Assembly: GCF_900460065.1 (NCBI RefSeq)
Contig: NZ_UAVD01000057.1
Span: forward strand, 62,001 to 126,000
Source: Streptomyces griseus
GTDB lineage: Bacteria; Actinomycetota; Actinomycetes; Streptomycetales; Streptomycetaceae
Direction of reading: 5' to 3'
DNA length: 64,000 bases
Shown here: positions 56,334 through 64,000 of the stretch, piece by piece
Position numbering within the stretch: position 1 is the first letter of the stretch
Layout of the letters: each line of letters starts with the position of its first letter
The notes under the pieces: generated by a model
Seen by the model: the letters and a program-made list of their open reading frames with translations, nothing else
Told to the model about the DNA's origin: nothing
Database searches by the model: none
Made by a program: the position numbers and the translations under genes

Positions 56334-56912
56334 CTAATGAACGGCCAGGGCGTGCCAGATGTTCCCGGCGTATGCGGAGTCGGGGTGACGCAGACCGAGA
56401 AGGACCCGGCCGTCGGCGTCCTGGAGGTAGAGGTGGACCCCTACGACGTGGAGCTCGGTCCCTGCCGGGGACCGGTCGGCCATCGGACCGGACACCTTGG
56501 GCGGGGTGAAGGCCGGGGAGTGCTGGGCGACATGCCGGCGGACCAGGTCTCCGAGGCCGGGGGACTGGGGCAGCCGGTCGAGCATCTCCAGGGTGCACCA
56601 GTGCAGCAGGACGCCTTCTCGCAGCCCCGCGGTGTCCGGGTGGCCCTCCCACACGGCGGTGAACATCTGGACGGGAACGCGCAGCCCGTCGACGCTCGTG
56701 GACTCCTCCACGGCGTACGGCTCCAGACCGGTGAGCTCCACCCCTGGTACTTCCTCGCCGAGCTCTCGCAGCAGGGACGCCTCCAGGGAGGCGTCGCCGG
56801 GGACCCGGCCGCCGCCGAGGAGAGCGAACACGCCGGGCTCCCAGATCCCCTCCCGCTGGTCGCGCAGATGCAGCAGATAGCGGCCCTTGTGGACCCCTTG
56901 CAGCAGGGAAGG
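56334..56912 (-). pseudogene. tandem NUDIX protein, truncated at both ends
   Basis: The frame holds one almost complete NUDIX domain: GRYLLHLRDQREGIWEPGVF, then GGGRVPGDASLEASLLRELG and EEVPG covering the NUDIX box with its REL(G)EE. The start of a second domain follows (VVGVHLYLQDADGRVLLGLR), cut by a stop at WHALAVH just before its own NUDIX box. There is no proper start codon, and its 5' end lies in a hairpin shared with the gene upstream. It is a remnant of a double-NUDIX protein. Confidence 0.65.
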
Positions 56913-56925
56913 AAGGGGTCCACAA
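56886..56925. terminator. 14-bp perfect stem-loop after the XRE-ImmA gene
   Basis: CTTGTGGACCCCTT pairs with AAGGGGTCCACAAG around a 12-base loop, five bases after the XRE-ImmA stop on the minus strand. It is a probable terminator; it also lies over the 5' end of the NUDIX remnant, so it may mark a recombination joint. Confidence 0.65.
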
Positions 56926-56929
56926 GGTC

Positions 56930-58093
56930 TTAGACCAGCCTCAGCACCGGTCGGCTGTCCGGCATGCCCAGCAGCTCCCTCACATGCGCTGGCGTCCACG
57001 CCAGCTCCTGTGCCAGCTCCCGAACCACCAGACCCGTTTCCCGTTCCGCGAGCTCGAACGCTTGGGAGAGCAAAATTGGTTGTTCGCCTGGGAAGCCGGA
57101 CACAGGTTCCGCAGAGAATCCCGGCTGGCCATCCAGGGTCCGGAGCTTCTGATAGGTCCTGCTCGCCGTGGCATCAGAGATCAGGCCCAGCTCCCGGCAC
57201 CGGTAGACCAGCGACTGCACGGAAACGCCCCACGTCCGCCGCAGACTGGCGAGATGCCCGAGGTCCATTCGCCGTGGAAGCAACGGCGCGATGCTCGCCT
57301 GAGGGGTGAGGAACTCCGCGGCGAAGGCATCAGCCTCACGCTCCTGCCGACTGTCACCAGTGGAGTCACTGTGCAGGACCAAGTGCCCCAGCTCGTGCGC
57401 AGCGGTGAACCGGTGCCGGTAAACATCGTTGGCACGGTTGCGCGTGAGCACGACCAGAGGCCGTGCGGAGCGCGAGGAAAACGCATCAACGGTGGTGGCG
57501 GCTGCATTAGCTCCCGCAGGCAGGACCACGACAATGCCGTGCGCTTCCATGCGTCGGACCAGATGAGCCACGGGGCCGTCACCAAGGCCCCACTGACGCC
57601 GCAGCTCCTGAGCGGCAGCTTTCGGCTCCGCTGGGAGTGCCTCACCGGGATGTACTTCACCGCCGAAGAACCCTGGCAGGCTCACGCGCGGCAGCTGCAC
57701 TCTGCGCTCCAAGGCATGAGTCAGCTCCCACACCTGCTCGGTGAAAGCCAGAGCCCGCTCCCGCTGGGCTTTAGGGGTGCTTCGCAGACTCCGGAAATGG
57801 GCCATCGATGCATCGATCTGCTGACCAGGGCGACCGGCAAGGAAGAACTCCACAGGAACGTCGAGCACCTTCGCCAGTTGCGGCATCAAGTCCGGCCTCG
57901 GACGGGACACGCCCGTCTCGTATTGGCCTACCGCCGCAGGACTCACACCTAGCTCTTCAGCGATGTCCTTCTTTGTCAGCCCGGCTAGGCGCCTGGCTTG
58001 AGTAAGCCGGATGGGATCGAACGCTGAAGCCACTGCCCGAGGAGGGACTCCACCGCGCTCCAGTCCGGGAAGAACTGGATGATCAGTTTTCAT
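56930..58093 (-). CDS. XRE-ImmA/IrrE metalloprotease regulator
   Basis: A 387-residue cytoplasmic protein. The N-terminal XRE HTH is at about 28-82 (RRLAGLTKKDIAEELGVSPA, then AVGQYETG). A M78 (ImmA/IrrE) protease domain follows with the zinc motif HELGH at 233-237 and downstream Glu in EREADAFAAEFL. Its C-terminal region of about 100 residues is helical. Proteins like this cleave a repressor in response to DNA damage or phage signals. It lies 53 bases downstream of an unknown 244-residue gene on the same strand, and the two probably form a unit. Confidence 0.85.
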   Translation of the reverse strand: MKTDHPVLPGLERGGVPPRAVASAFDPIRLTQARRLAGLTKKDIAEELGVSPAAVGQYETGVSRPRPDLMPQLAKVLDVPVEFFLAGRPGQQIDASMAHFRSLRSTPKAQRERALAFTEQVWELTHALERRVQLPRVSLPGFFGGEVHPGEALPAEPKAAAQELRRQWGLGDGPVAHLVRRMEAHGIVVVLPAGANAAATTVDAFSSRSARPLVVLTRNRANDVYRHRFTAAHELGHLVLHSDSTGDSRQEREADAFAAEFLTPQASIAPLLPRRMDLGHLASLRRTWGVSVQSLVYRCRELGLISDATASRTYQKLRTLDGQPGFSAEPVSGFPGEQPILLSQAFELAERETGLVVRELAQELAWTPAHVRELLGMPDSRPVLRLV

Positions 58094-58146
58094 GGTTCTC
58101 GCTTGCCCTGGGTAGAGAGGGACGACCGCGCTGACCGAAGCATCGT

Positions 58147-58881
58147 CTAGCTTCCGATCTTCGGCTCCTCACGGGGCGCCAGCGGGACGATGGGCTCTTC
58201 GCCCTGGTCGAAGCCGGGGTGGCTCGCGACCTGCTTCGGGATGGTGAGCTTAGGCGTCGGGCTGTCAGCCAGTGGCAGCGGCTCCGGATCAACGGTCCAT
58301 TCGAGCGTGCCGCTCTCGTCCGCGAGCGCCGCAACACCCCAGTAGGGCTTGAGGAGCCCGGCGGCGTTACAAGCGAATGGAACCAGAACCAGCCGGGTGT
58401 CGTCAGGAAGAGCGGCCAGCCTCGGCCTCAGTTCGACTGCGCTCGGATCGAACGCGTAGTTCCCGAAAAGATCTGCCTGCTCCGAAGGCGGGGCGAAGGC
58501 GAACAACTCCCGGATTACGGACCAAACATTCTGAATCTTGGCGTTTTTGACGTTGCTGTTCTGCTTAGAAAAGCAGAAGGGGTAGATCAGCCCGTTGCCG
58601 ATGCGCACCAGGTCGAACTGGAAGCCGTTCGGCTTCACCAGTTCGGCCCCCTCGATGGTCTTCAGTTCCGAGCTGACCCGCTCGAACGCCCCGCGGTACC
58701 GCGCGACGCCGTGGACCTGGGTGGACGACACCTCGGCATCCTCCTGCGAGGAGCGCGCGTTCTCCTGCATGTCGACGAGCGCCTGCCCGAGTCCATTTCG
58801 CACCTGGAGAGCTCGCCCTTGGAGAGACTCCTCTTCACCGTTGAACAGCGTGCTTGCCCAGCCGGAAACGGGCACATCCAT
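58147..58881 (-). CDS. hypothetical protein linked to XRE-ImmA
   Basis: A 244-residue soluble protein of no recognised family. The start at ATG 58881 (MDVPVSGWASTLFNGEEESL) is supported by the poor quality of earlier sequence. Helical N-terminus to about 70; then a mixed region with GFQFDLVRIGNGLIYPFCFS and VWSVIRELFAF; the C-terminal part is beta-like (DTRLVLVPFACNAAGLLKPY) with a Pro-rich tail. It shares an operon with the XRE-ImmA gene and could be its substrate or partner. Confidence 0.6.
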   Translation of the reverse strand: MDVPVSGWASTLFNGEEESLQGRALQVRNGLGQALVDMQENARSSQEDAEVSSTQVHGVARYRGAFERVSSELKTIEGAELVKPNGFQFDLVRIGNGLIYPFCFSKQNSNVKNAKIQNVWSVIRELFAFAPPSEQADLFGNYAFDPSAVELRPRLAALPDDTRLVLVPFACNAAGLLKPYWGVAALADESGTLEWTVDPEPLPLADSPTPKLTIPKQVASHPGFDQGEEPIVPLAPREEPKIGS

Positions 58882-58989
58882 GTAGCTGACCCTTCTGGTT
58901 CGGCGCTTCACAGCGAAGCGGATTCGCGTTGTAGGCACTTTAGTTGATCTCGTCCAGCTTGCGCATGCGCTTGCGTAAAGAATCTTGAA
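58882..58989. promoter_or_regulatory. probable divergent promoter region
   Basis: Lies between the minus-strand 244-residue gene and the plus-strand genes at 58990 and 59190. No clear motif could be assigned. Confidence 0.3.
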
Positions 58990-59162
58990 GTGTGTCGGCC
59001 CGGTCATCGGGCAGATCTGATCCGCTGCATCGACGCAGGCGGGGCGGTCGCGCACGTGAGTGTCGGGGGGGCTGCCCCAAGAGCAGGGGCGACTGGGAGG
59101 AGGTCCTGGCCAAGGCCCTGCGGGGCGGGTGGTCCGACCTGCCGGCCATGCCCCGTGGTTGA
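58990..59162 (+). pseudogene. small protein with frame break in a G run
   Basis: HRADLIRCIDAGGAVAHVSV in one frame, then SRGDWEEVLAKALRGGWSDL and PAMPRG followed by a stop in another. The two meet at a run of seven G (about 59069-59075). Together they give one coherent small protein of about 55 residues immediately before the PLD gene. No family recognised. Confidence 0.4.
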
Positions 59163-59189
59163 GTACCCGGACCACTTAGGGAGGGGAAA

Positions 59190-60017
59190 ATGATGAAGGA
59201 AGCCGGGCCGGAGTTTCCCGCAGCGTTCGACCAGGAGTTCGTCCTGCAGGATGGACACCACGGCTACTTCGGCAGGAACGTGCTGAAGGGGCTGGTGGAC
59301 GGGATAGAGGGCTTCCTGGAGGAGAAGCGACGCACGCCAGGGTTCCGGAGCATGGGACCAGTGGCGCTGGGCGCGTTCCTTTGGCTCGACGACCCGGAGC
59401 TGGCTGCCTGCCTCGCGCGGTTCTCCCACACCTGTGTGGTCGTCTCCAAGCAGGGGCGCAGCAAGCGCGACCTGGAGAAGCTGGGCAAGATCAAGGCGCT
59501 TGCCGACGGCGACAATGGAATGTTGGCCAGTGCCTTCGCCGAGTTGACCGGCCTGGACTGGCTGGAGAACGACCGCGCCAGGGTGGTGGGACCAGGCTCG
59601 TCGATGCCTGACCTGGTGATCCCACCGCTGCGGACCATCGGGTTCCGCCGTCAGCCAAAGGGCGACATGGTGCCCTTCCTCCACACAAAGATCATGTTGC
59701 TCGGCGAGATGTGGTGGCACGACGAGGACGCCCTAGGCGGCGTCGCTGATGTGATCGGCTTCCGCCCGGAGCGGCTGTGGGTGGGCAGCGCGAATGCCAC
59801 CCACCGCTCCAGGAGCAGCCTGGAATTCGGTATGTGGCTCGACGACCCGCAGGCCCTGAAAGCCGCCCAGACGTTCGTGGTCCAGCTGATGGCGCACTCC
59901 GAAGCGCTCGACCCGGACAGTGACCTGTTCCGGCCCGAGCTGCTGCCTGTGGACTACGACGACCAGGCCTTCGCCGAGTATGCCGCGGAATATGGGTTTG
60001 GCGACCCCGACGCCTGA
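59190..60017 (+). CDS. PLD-family protein (single HKD-type motif)
   Basis: A 275-residue cytoplasmic protein. The C-terminal half has the phospholipase D/nuclease signature: His165-x-Lys167 (LHTKIMLLGE) and then WVGSANATHRSRSSLEFGMW with Ser200, Asn202 and Glu212. One HKD-type set implies that it works as a dimer, as in PLD-type nucleases. The N-terminal half (about residues 1-150) is a second Rossmann-like PLD half without its own motif. AGGGAGGGG lies five bases before ATG 59190. It is divergent from the XRE-ImmA unit, which suggests a three-gene defence or stress group. Confidence 0.65.
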   Translation: MMKEAGPEFPAAFDQEFVLQDGHHGYFGRNVLKGLVDGIEGFLEEKRRTPGFRSMGPVALGAFLWLDDPELAACLARFSHTCVVVSKQGRSKRDLEKLGKIKALADGDNGMLASAFAELTGLDWLENDRARVVGPGSSMPDLVIPPLRTIGFRRQPKGDMVPFLHTKIMLLGEMWWHDEDALGGVADVIGFRPERLWVGSANATHRSRSSLEFGMWLDDPQALKAAQTFVVQLMAHSEALDPDSDLFRPELLPVDYDDQAFAEYAAEYGFGDPDA

Positions 60018-60234
60018 ACGGTGACCTCAACCCGCAGCGCGACGCCAGGCGATTGACCGCCTGAGGCCGTGCGCCGTCCATTAGTCGCGCTAGTCGGGGC
60101 CCAAGGCGTGGTCGTTGGCCCCGCCGCCGGTGAACCACAGAGTCTGGGCCTTGTCCGCAGCTGCCCGGCGCGTTCAACCAGTAGTGGCGCACCGCTCCGG
60201 CCATCATCCGGATGACGGGCACGTGCTCGGCTGG
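60018..60234. other. convergent intergenic region
   Basis: No gene; one weak stem (CAGGCG with CGCCTG, about 60047-60064) might serve as terminator. Confidence 0.35.
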
Positions 60235-60868
60235 TCATTGACCGAGCGTGCACAAGCCAGCCCCGTCGTGGATGATCACGGAGGCGTTGACCGGCTCCGG
60301 GGCGGCGCTCAGGTCCGCGCCGAGGAGCCTCTCCCGCAGCGTGGGGGAGGTGACCTGGTCGAGCGGCAGCCAGACGGCCGCGGAGACCTCCTCGTCCTGC
60401 AGGGCCGTTTCGACGGCGGGGGGGAACGAGGCGGAAGACGAACCGGAAGTCGTAGTGAAGGTGGGCCGGTTCGCCCTTGGCGGGGTTGGCGTCGATGGCG
60501 TGGATGTCGATGTCGGCGGGCTCGTGGCAGAACGCGGCACTCTGGCGGAGCAGCCCCGGGGGGATGCCCGTCTCCTCGTGAACCTCACGCACGGCGGTGG
60601 CCATGAGCGTCGCGTCGTCAGGCTCACCATGGCCGCCCGGAGCGAGCAGCAGCCCTCCGGAGGCGTTGTGCCGCACGTGCAGGACCCGTCCGGCGTGATC
60701 GATCACGACGGCGCTGCACGTGATGTGCCCGGGGAGTGTCGCCCGGGACGTGATCTCGGAGGGAACATCGAGTGCCTCCAGTAACGGTCCCAGGGCGGGG
60801 CGCTCACCGGGGTGACGGTCGAGGTAGGCGGTGACGAGTTCACGGATGTGCGATCGCGCTGGGGGCAT
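60235..60868 (-). pseudogene. NUDIX hydrolase, frame broken in a C run
   Basis: It starts MPPARSHIRELVTAYLDRHP at 60868 with AAAGGTG upstream. The NUDIX box is GGHGEPDDATLMATAVREVH plus EETG. After DFRFVFRLVP the correct continuation, AVETALQDEEVSAAVWLPLD and EPVNASVIIHDGAGL, is in another frame; removing one base from the seven-C run (60418-60424 on the plus strand) joins them. It may be intact in the living cell. It starts 11 bases after the upstream MFS stop, so the two form an operon. Confidence 0.75.
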
Positions 60869-60879
60869 GGAGGCACCTT

Positions 60880-62235
60880 TTAGGGGGTGGAGGAGGAAGA
60901 TCCGGCTCCGGCGGGCGCTGGCTCTGTGCCGAAGGCGGGCACGGTGGAGGGGCGCATGCCACGCACGGGGGAGCGCCACAGGACTACGAACGGTGCGCAG
61001 AGCAGGAGAGTGATCACGCCGAGAGCGGGCCGTAGTCCGACGAGGGTGCCGAGCACCCCAGCGAGGAATGCGGCGACCGGCCGCAGGCTGAAGGCGAGCC
61101 ACGCACCGGTGGCCTGGGCGCGGCCCTGCAGATGGGCGGGGCACAGCTCTTGTCGGACGCTGCGCTGCAGTCCGCCGTGGGCTACGGCCGCCCCGGTCTG
61201 GATCAGTAGACAGACACCGATGACGGCTTGACCGGCGGTCCCGGGGTCAACGAGGACCAGCGGGATCTGTGCCAGAGGGTTGATGGCCAGAGCGGTGATC
61301 ATGACGGGTCCGGCTCCCCAGCGCCGCTCCCATCTTCGCCACAGCAGTGCGCCGAGGAGGCCGCCGACCCCGCCGGTCCCCATGACGATGCCCAGTGCCG
61401 TGGGGCTCCAGGACAGTTCACGCAGAAGGTAGAGGGACCAGAGCGCTGAGCTGGCAGCCAGGGCGAACGACGTGGTGGCGTTGGACAGGACGATGGACCG
61501 GACCACGGGCGTTTGGAGGGTGTAGTCGAGGCCTTCGCGGATCTCCGTCCACTGACTGCTGCCCGCGGGGCGGGGTGCCGGCTCCGGTTCGCGGTGGCGG
61601 ATGGTCAGCAGGCAGACGGCGCAGACCAGATAGGAGAAAGCGTCCAGTGCGATTGCCCGGGCGGCGCCCAGCACGGTGACCAGCAGCCCGCCGAGGTTGT
61701 TCCCGGTGAGGTCGGCCAGCGAGTTCGTCGCACCGAGTTTGGCGTTGCCCTCCTTGAGCTGCTCCCCGCGCAGCAGCGTCGGGAGGTAGCTGATCGAGGC
61801 GTTGCTCCCGACTACCTGAAACGCGGAGACGAGGAAGGCGACCGCGTACAGCTGGCCCAGGGTGACCTGTCCGACGGACTGGGCCAGAGGGATGCTGCTC
61901 AAGGTGAGCGCGCACAGGACATCGCACGTGATGATGATGGGCCGCTTGCGGTAGCGGTCGGCGATGACGCCGGCGTGGAGGGACAGCAGCAGCGCGGGCA
62001 GTTTGCCCGCGACGGCGATCAGCGCCACGTGCATGGTCGAGGCGTGGAGGTCCACAACAGCGATCACCGAGATACCGATCGTGGTGATCCCGAAACCGGC
62101 CACGGTCACGGTCTGACCGCCCCAGTACCGCCGGAAGTCCCCATGCCGCCACAGACTTGGCTCCGGAGCGGCTTCCGCCGCGGGCCGTCCTTCAGCTCTT
62201 TCCGCCCGCGGGCGGGTGCTGTCCCTTCTGCTCAC
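60880..62235 (-). CDS. MFS transporter of the MFS_3 type
   Basis: A 451-residue, 12-helix exporter with an N-terminal RYWGGQTVTVAGFGITTIGI and loop HAGVIADRYRKRPIIITCDV, similar in group to the transporter at 54.9 kb but clearly divergent. It heads an operon with the NUDIX gene. The N-terminal 30 residues are charged and may not be needed. Substrate unknown. Confidence 0.9.
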   Translation of the reverse strand: MSRRDSTRPRAERAEGRPAAEAAPEPSLWRHGDFRRYWGGQTVTVAGFGITTIGISVIAVVDLHASTMHVALIAVAGKLPALLLSLHAGVIADRYRKRPIIITCDVLCALTLSSIPLAQSVGQVTLGQLYAVAFLVSAFQVVGSNASISYLPTLLRGEQLKEGNAKLGATNSLADLTGNNLGGLLVTVLGAARAIALDAFSYLVCAVCLLTIRHREPEPAPRPAGSSQWTEIREGLDYTLQTPVVRSIVLSNATTSFALAASSALWSLYLLRELSWSPTALGIVMGTGGVGGLLGALLWRRWERRWGAGPVMITALAINPLAQIPLVLVDPGTAGQAVIGVCLLIQTGAAVAHGGLQRSVRQELCPAHLQGRAQATGAWLAFSLRPVAAFLAGVLGTLVGLRPALGVITLLLCAPFVVLWRSPVRGMRPSTVPAFGTEPAPAGAGSSSSTP

Positions 62236-63003
62236 GAGGAGACCGTTCCTTCTGCCGTCGCCTTCGTGCCGGTGACGCCGGTGCCCGGGCCCGGTCGGTC
62301 CGGGACCGAAGGCGACGGGGCACGGAACTGGGTGGCCTGCGGGCCGAGCTGCCGGAACGAGGGCACGCAGGCGATGATCGCGTCGCGATCGCGAGCTTTC
62401 TGCCCGCGCGGGATGGTCCTGCAGCGTGAGCCGGTAGGCGTCAACGTCGTCTCTTTCGGGAGGTGTTGGGGATTGCCCGGTTCAACGAGAGCGGACAGCG
62501 TTCGAGCACACGCCTTTCAGCCGAACCTCGAACCCCTGTTCTCCGGGGTCGGCGGGCGGTGTGTGATCCACGGCCCCGCCCACCGCCCGGAAGGACCGGC
62601 CGCGATCTTGGCCGGAAAGAGCGGCCTGGTCGTTCCCTGCGGGCGGCGCGGGACAATTCGACAGAGGAGGCGGTGGCGGAAGGCTCTGCCGGCAGAGCCC
62701 GGTGGTGTCCGCCGGAAGAAGGCGGCGGCGGGCTGGCACATCTGTCCGGACGGATCCGGCATCCGCTTGGCGTGGTCATGCGCGGCACCCGGAAGTTGCG
62801 GCTCCCGGAAGGCAACGCGGCCCGTGGGATGGGGACTTGCAGTGAGAGCCGATGCTCCGGGTTCGCGGGAAAGCACGGACGCGCCGCCCCGCCCGGCTTG
62901 TAGAGTGCGACCTTCTCTGTACGCCAGGACCACCTGCTGGAGCTCACTGTGCACCTGCTCGCTGCCTGTACCCGCGCGGCCGTATGGGAGGTGGCCCGGG
63001 GCG
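62236..63003. other. long region without a recognised gene
   Basis: It contains one perfect palindrome at 62682-62699 and several open frames of low quality. No family was recognised. Confidence 0.5.
62682..62699. promoter_or_regulatory. 18-base perfect palindrome
   Basis: GGCTCTGCC joined directly to GGCAGAGCC with no spacer. It could be a binding site or a hairpin; no gene start is close. Confidence 0.35.
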
Positions 63004-63558
63004 ATCACTGACGCTGTCATCTCGCAGACCCTGGCCACGTACCTGGAGCGATACCCGGACGAGGCCGAGGCACTGGCTGCGCCGTTGCGGATGCTCGCGG
63101 GCGGCAGTGGCTTCGCTTCGCGGCGCAGCTTCCCGATGCATGTGACGATGGGCGCGCTCCTGGTCCGTGGCGGCCGGGAGATCCTGCTGATCGAGCATCG
63201 GGCGTACGGGATCACGTTGCAGCCGGGCGGGCATCTCGAGCCGACCGACGCCACGCTGGTCGACGCGGCCGTGCGCGAGCTCGCCGAGGAAACCGGACTC
63301 GACCCGGCGGGAGTGACCCTGGCGGATCCGGTGCCCGCGTACGTCGAGTACGGGCGTCTCCCGGCGCGCCCCGAGAAGGGCGAGCCGGATCATTTCCACC
63401 TCGACCTGGGGTACGCGTTCACGACGGATCGCGCGGACGTGGGGCAGATCCAGGAAGCGGAGGTGACCGGTGCTGCCTGGGTTCCGCTCGCAGATGCCGA
63501 ACGGCTGGTCGGCCCGCGCATCGCCCGTGCGGTGAGCCGGACCGCCCGCGTCGGCTGA
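63004..63558 (+). CDS. NUDIX hydrolase
   Basis: About 184 residues. The NUDIX box is GGHLEPTDATLVDAAVRELA plus EETG, complete with the catalytic Glu residues. The N-terminal SQTLATYLERYPDEAEALAA parallels the N-terminus of the NUDIX gene at 60.2 kb, so the two are paralogues. The start is uncertain: GGGAGG at 62986-62991 precedes ATC 63004, but no ATG, GTG or TTG fits well. It appears intact from there to the stop. Confidence 0.75.
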   Translation: MTDAVISQTLATYLERYPDEAEALAAPLRMLAGGSGFASRRSFPMHVTMGALLVRGGREILLIEHRAYGITLQPGGHLEPTDATLVDAAVRELAEETGLDPAGVTLADPVPAYVEYGRLPARPEKGEPDHFHLDLGYAFTTDRADVGQIQEAEVTGAAWVPLADAERLVGPRIARAVSRTARVG

Positions 63559-63647
63559 TGCAGGCCCGGAGATCTCGGGCCCGGCCGTGGGACGGATGCG
63601 GCTGTGTTCCGGCCGATGTGCGGTGGGTCCGCGTCGTGGGCCGCTGT

Positions 63648-64000
63648 TCACGCCGGGGCCCCGTCGCACCGGGCGATGACGACGAGCCAACTGGTGACCG
63701 TCACGTCGTCGGGCCGGGTCAGGGCGTACGCCTTCTCCAGCAGTTCCATCTGCTGGTGGTAGGGGAGCCCGCTGGGCCGGGCGAAGACCGGGATGGACAG
63801 CCAAGCTCTGCGTTCGGCCATCGTGGTGTGCTGGGCGGTCACCTCCGCTTCCACCAGGGTCAGGCCGGCGCCGGCCAGGTGCTGGGTGATCGCGGGGAGC
63901 GGGAGCCGCGGGGCTGTATCGGCGGCAGGGCGCGGCAGGCGGTTGTCGCGGGTGGCGATCTGCTCGATCAGGGAGCCCAGCGAGGGACGGGCGGGCAGGT
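63648..64000 (-). CDS. C-terminus of a class I methyltransferase, partial
   Basis: The gene enters from beyond the window end and stops at 63648. The visible 117 residues (RPSLGSLIEQIATRDNRLPR, LPAITQHLAGAGLTLVEAEV, PSGLPYHQQMELLEKAYALT, TVTSWLVVIARCDG) look like the C-terminal half of a SAM-dependent methyltransferase; no SAM motif is in view. The assignment rests on the ending alone. Confidence 0.5.
   Translation of the reverse strand, partial: LPARPSLGSLIEQIATRDNRLPRPAADTAPRLPLPAITQHLAGAGLTLVEAEVTAQHTTMAERRAWLSIPVFARPSGLPYHQQMELLEKAYALTRPDDVTVTSWLVVIARCDGAPA

Noticed and set aside
1..64000. tRNA, rRNA or CRISPR loci
   Set aside because: No cloverleaf, rRNA-like segment or regular short repeat array was recognised by eye; a dedicated scan was not possible.

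Overview
The window is high-GC DNA from an actinomycete, almost certainly Streptomyces. Evidence includes GC-rich codon use, twin-arginine-like and Ala-rich secretion signals, leaderless GTG starts, a large LuxR (LAL-type) regulator, an orphan anti-sigma-like ATPase and, most tellingly, remnants of the tap-tpg telomere-maintenance pair of linear Streptomyces replicons. The density of insertion-sequence debris and broken genes suggests a chromosome arm or an integrated linear plasmid rather than the conserved core. Everything here is read from sequence alone; no homology search was run.

Layout. 1-12.6 kb is mostly ordinary arm content: a DUF3592-like membrane protein, an epoxide-hydrolase-like enzyme divergent from a WYL regulator with a clear palindromic operator between them, a three-gene ABC-2 exporter, an orphan azlD beside a CGNR remnant, a secreted subtilisin, an HATPase regulator, and an HxlR/MFS divergent pair. 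12.6-14.7 kb holds remnants of an integrative element (small membrane protein, Mrr-like nuclease, GntR piece, IS3 tail). 14.8-18.5 kb carries an intact two-gene NTP-dependent conflict system: a trypco2 protein followed by a trypsin-NTPase-TPR protein. 18.7-29.7 kb is an insertion-sequence nest: a frameshifted IS110, an IS21-family element with sharp ends and a passenger gene inserted inside an IS630 transposase gene, two IS701-type remnants, a methyltransferase and an FxLD-type methyltransferase stub.

29.8-41.0 kb is a polymorphic-toxin locus: a LamG-type secreted protein, a 2210-residue RHS protein ending in a nucleic-acid-deaminase-like tip, and an adjacent SUKH-type immunity candidate. 41.3-45.2 kb is a graveyard of tpg, tap, MFS, IS630 and murJ fragments, with a small Zn-ribbon protein. 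45.5-46.8 kb is an IS5-family element with perfect inverted repeats and its own passenger gene. 47.3-54.3 kb has the LAL regulator, two secreted proteins (one a double ET79/aegerolysin-like protein), a GlxA-type regulator and a broken gap gene.

54.4-64.0 kb has a MarR/MFS operon whose promoter abuts a solo IS end, a NUDIX fragment, a three-gene group that looks defence- or stress-related (XRE-ImmA metalloprotease, unknown 244-residue protein, divergent PLD-family protein), a NUDIX/MFS operon, another NUDIX gene and the end of a methyltransferase gene.

The strongest candidates for unusual biology are the trypco2/trypsin-NTPase-TPR pair, the RHS-deaminase/SUKH pair, the PLD/unknown/XRE-ImmA group, and the two insertion sequences carrying passenger genes. 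Several reading-frame breaks sit in G or C runs, so some apparent pseudogenes may be sequencing errors.
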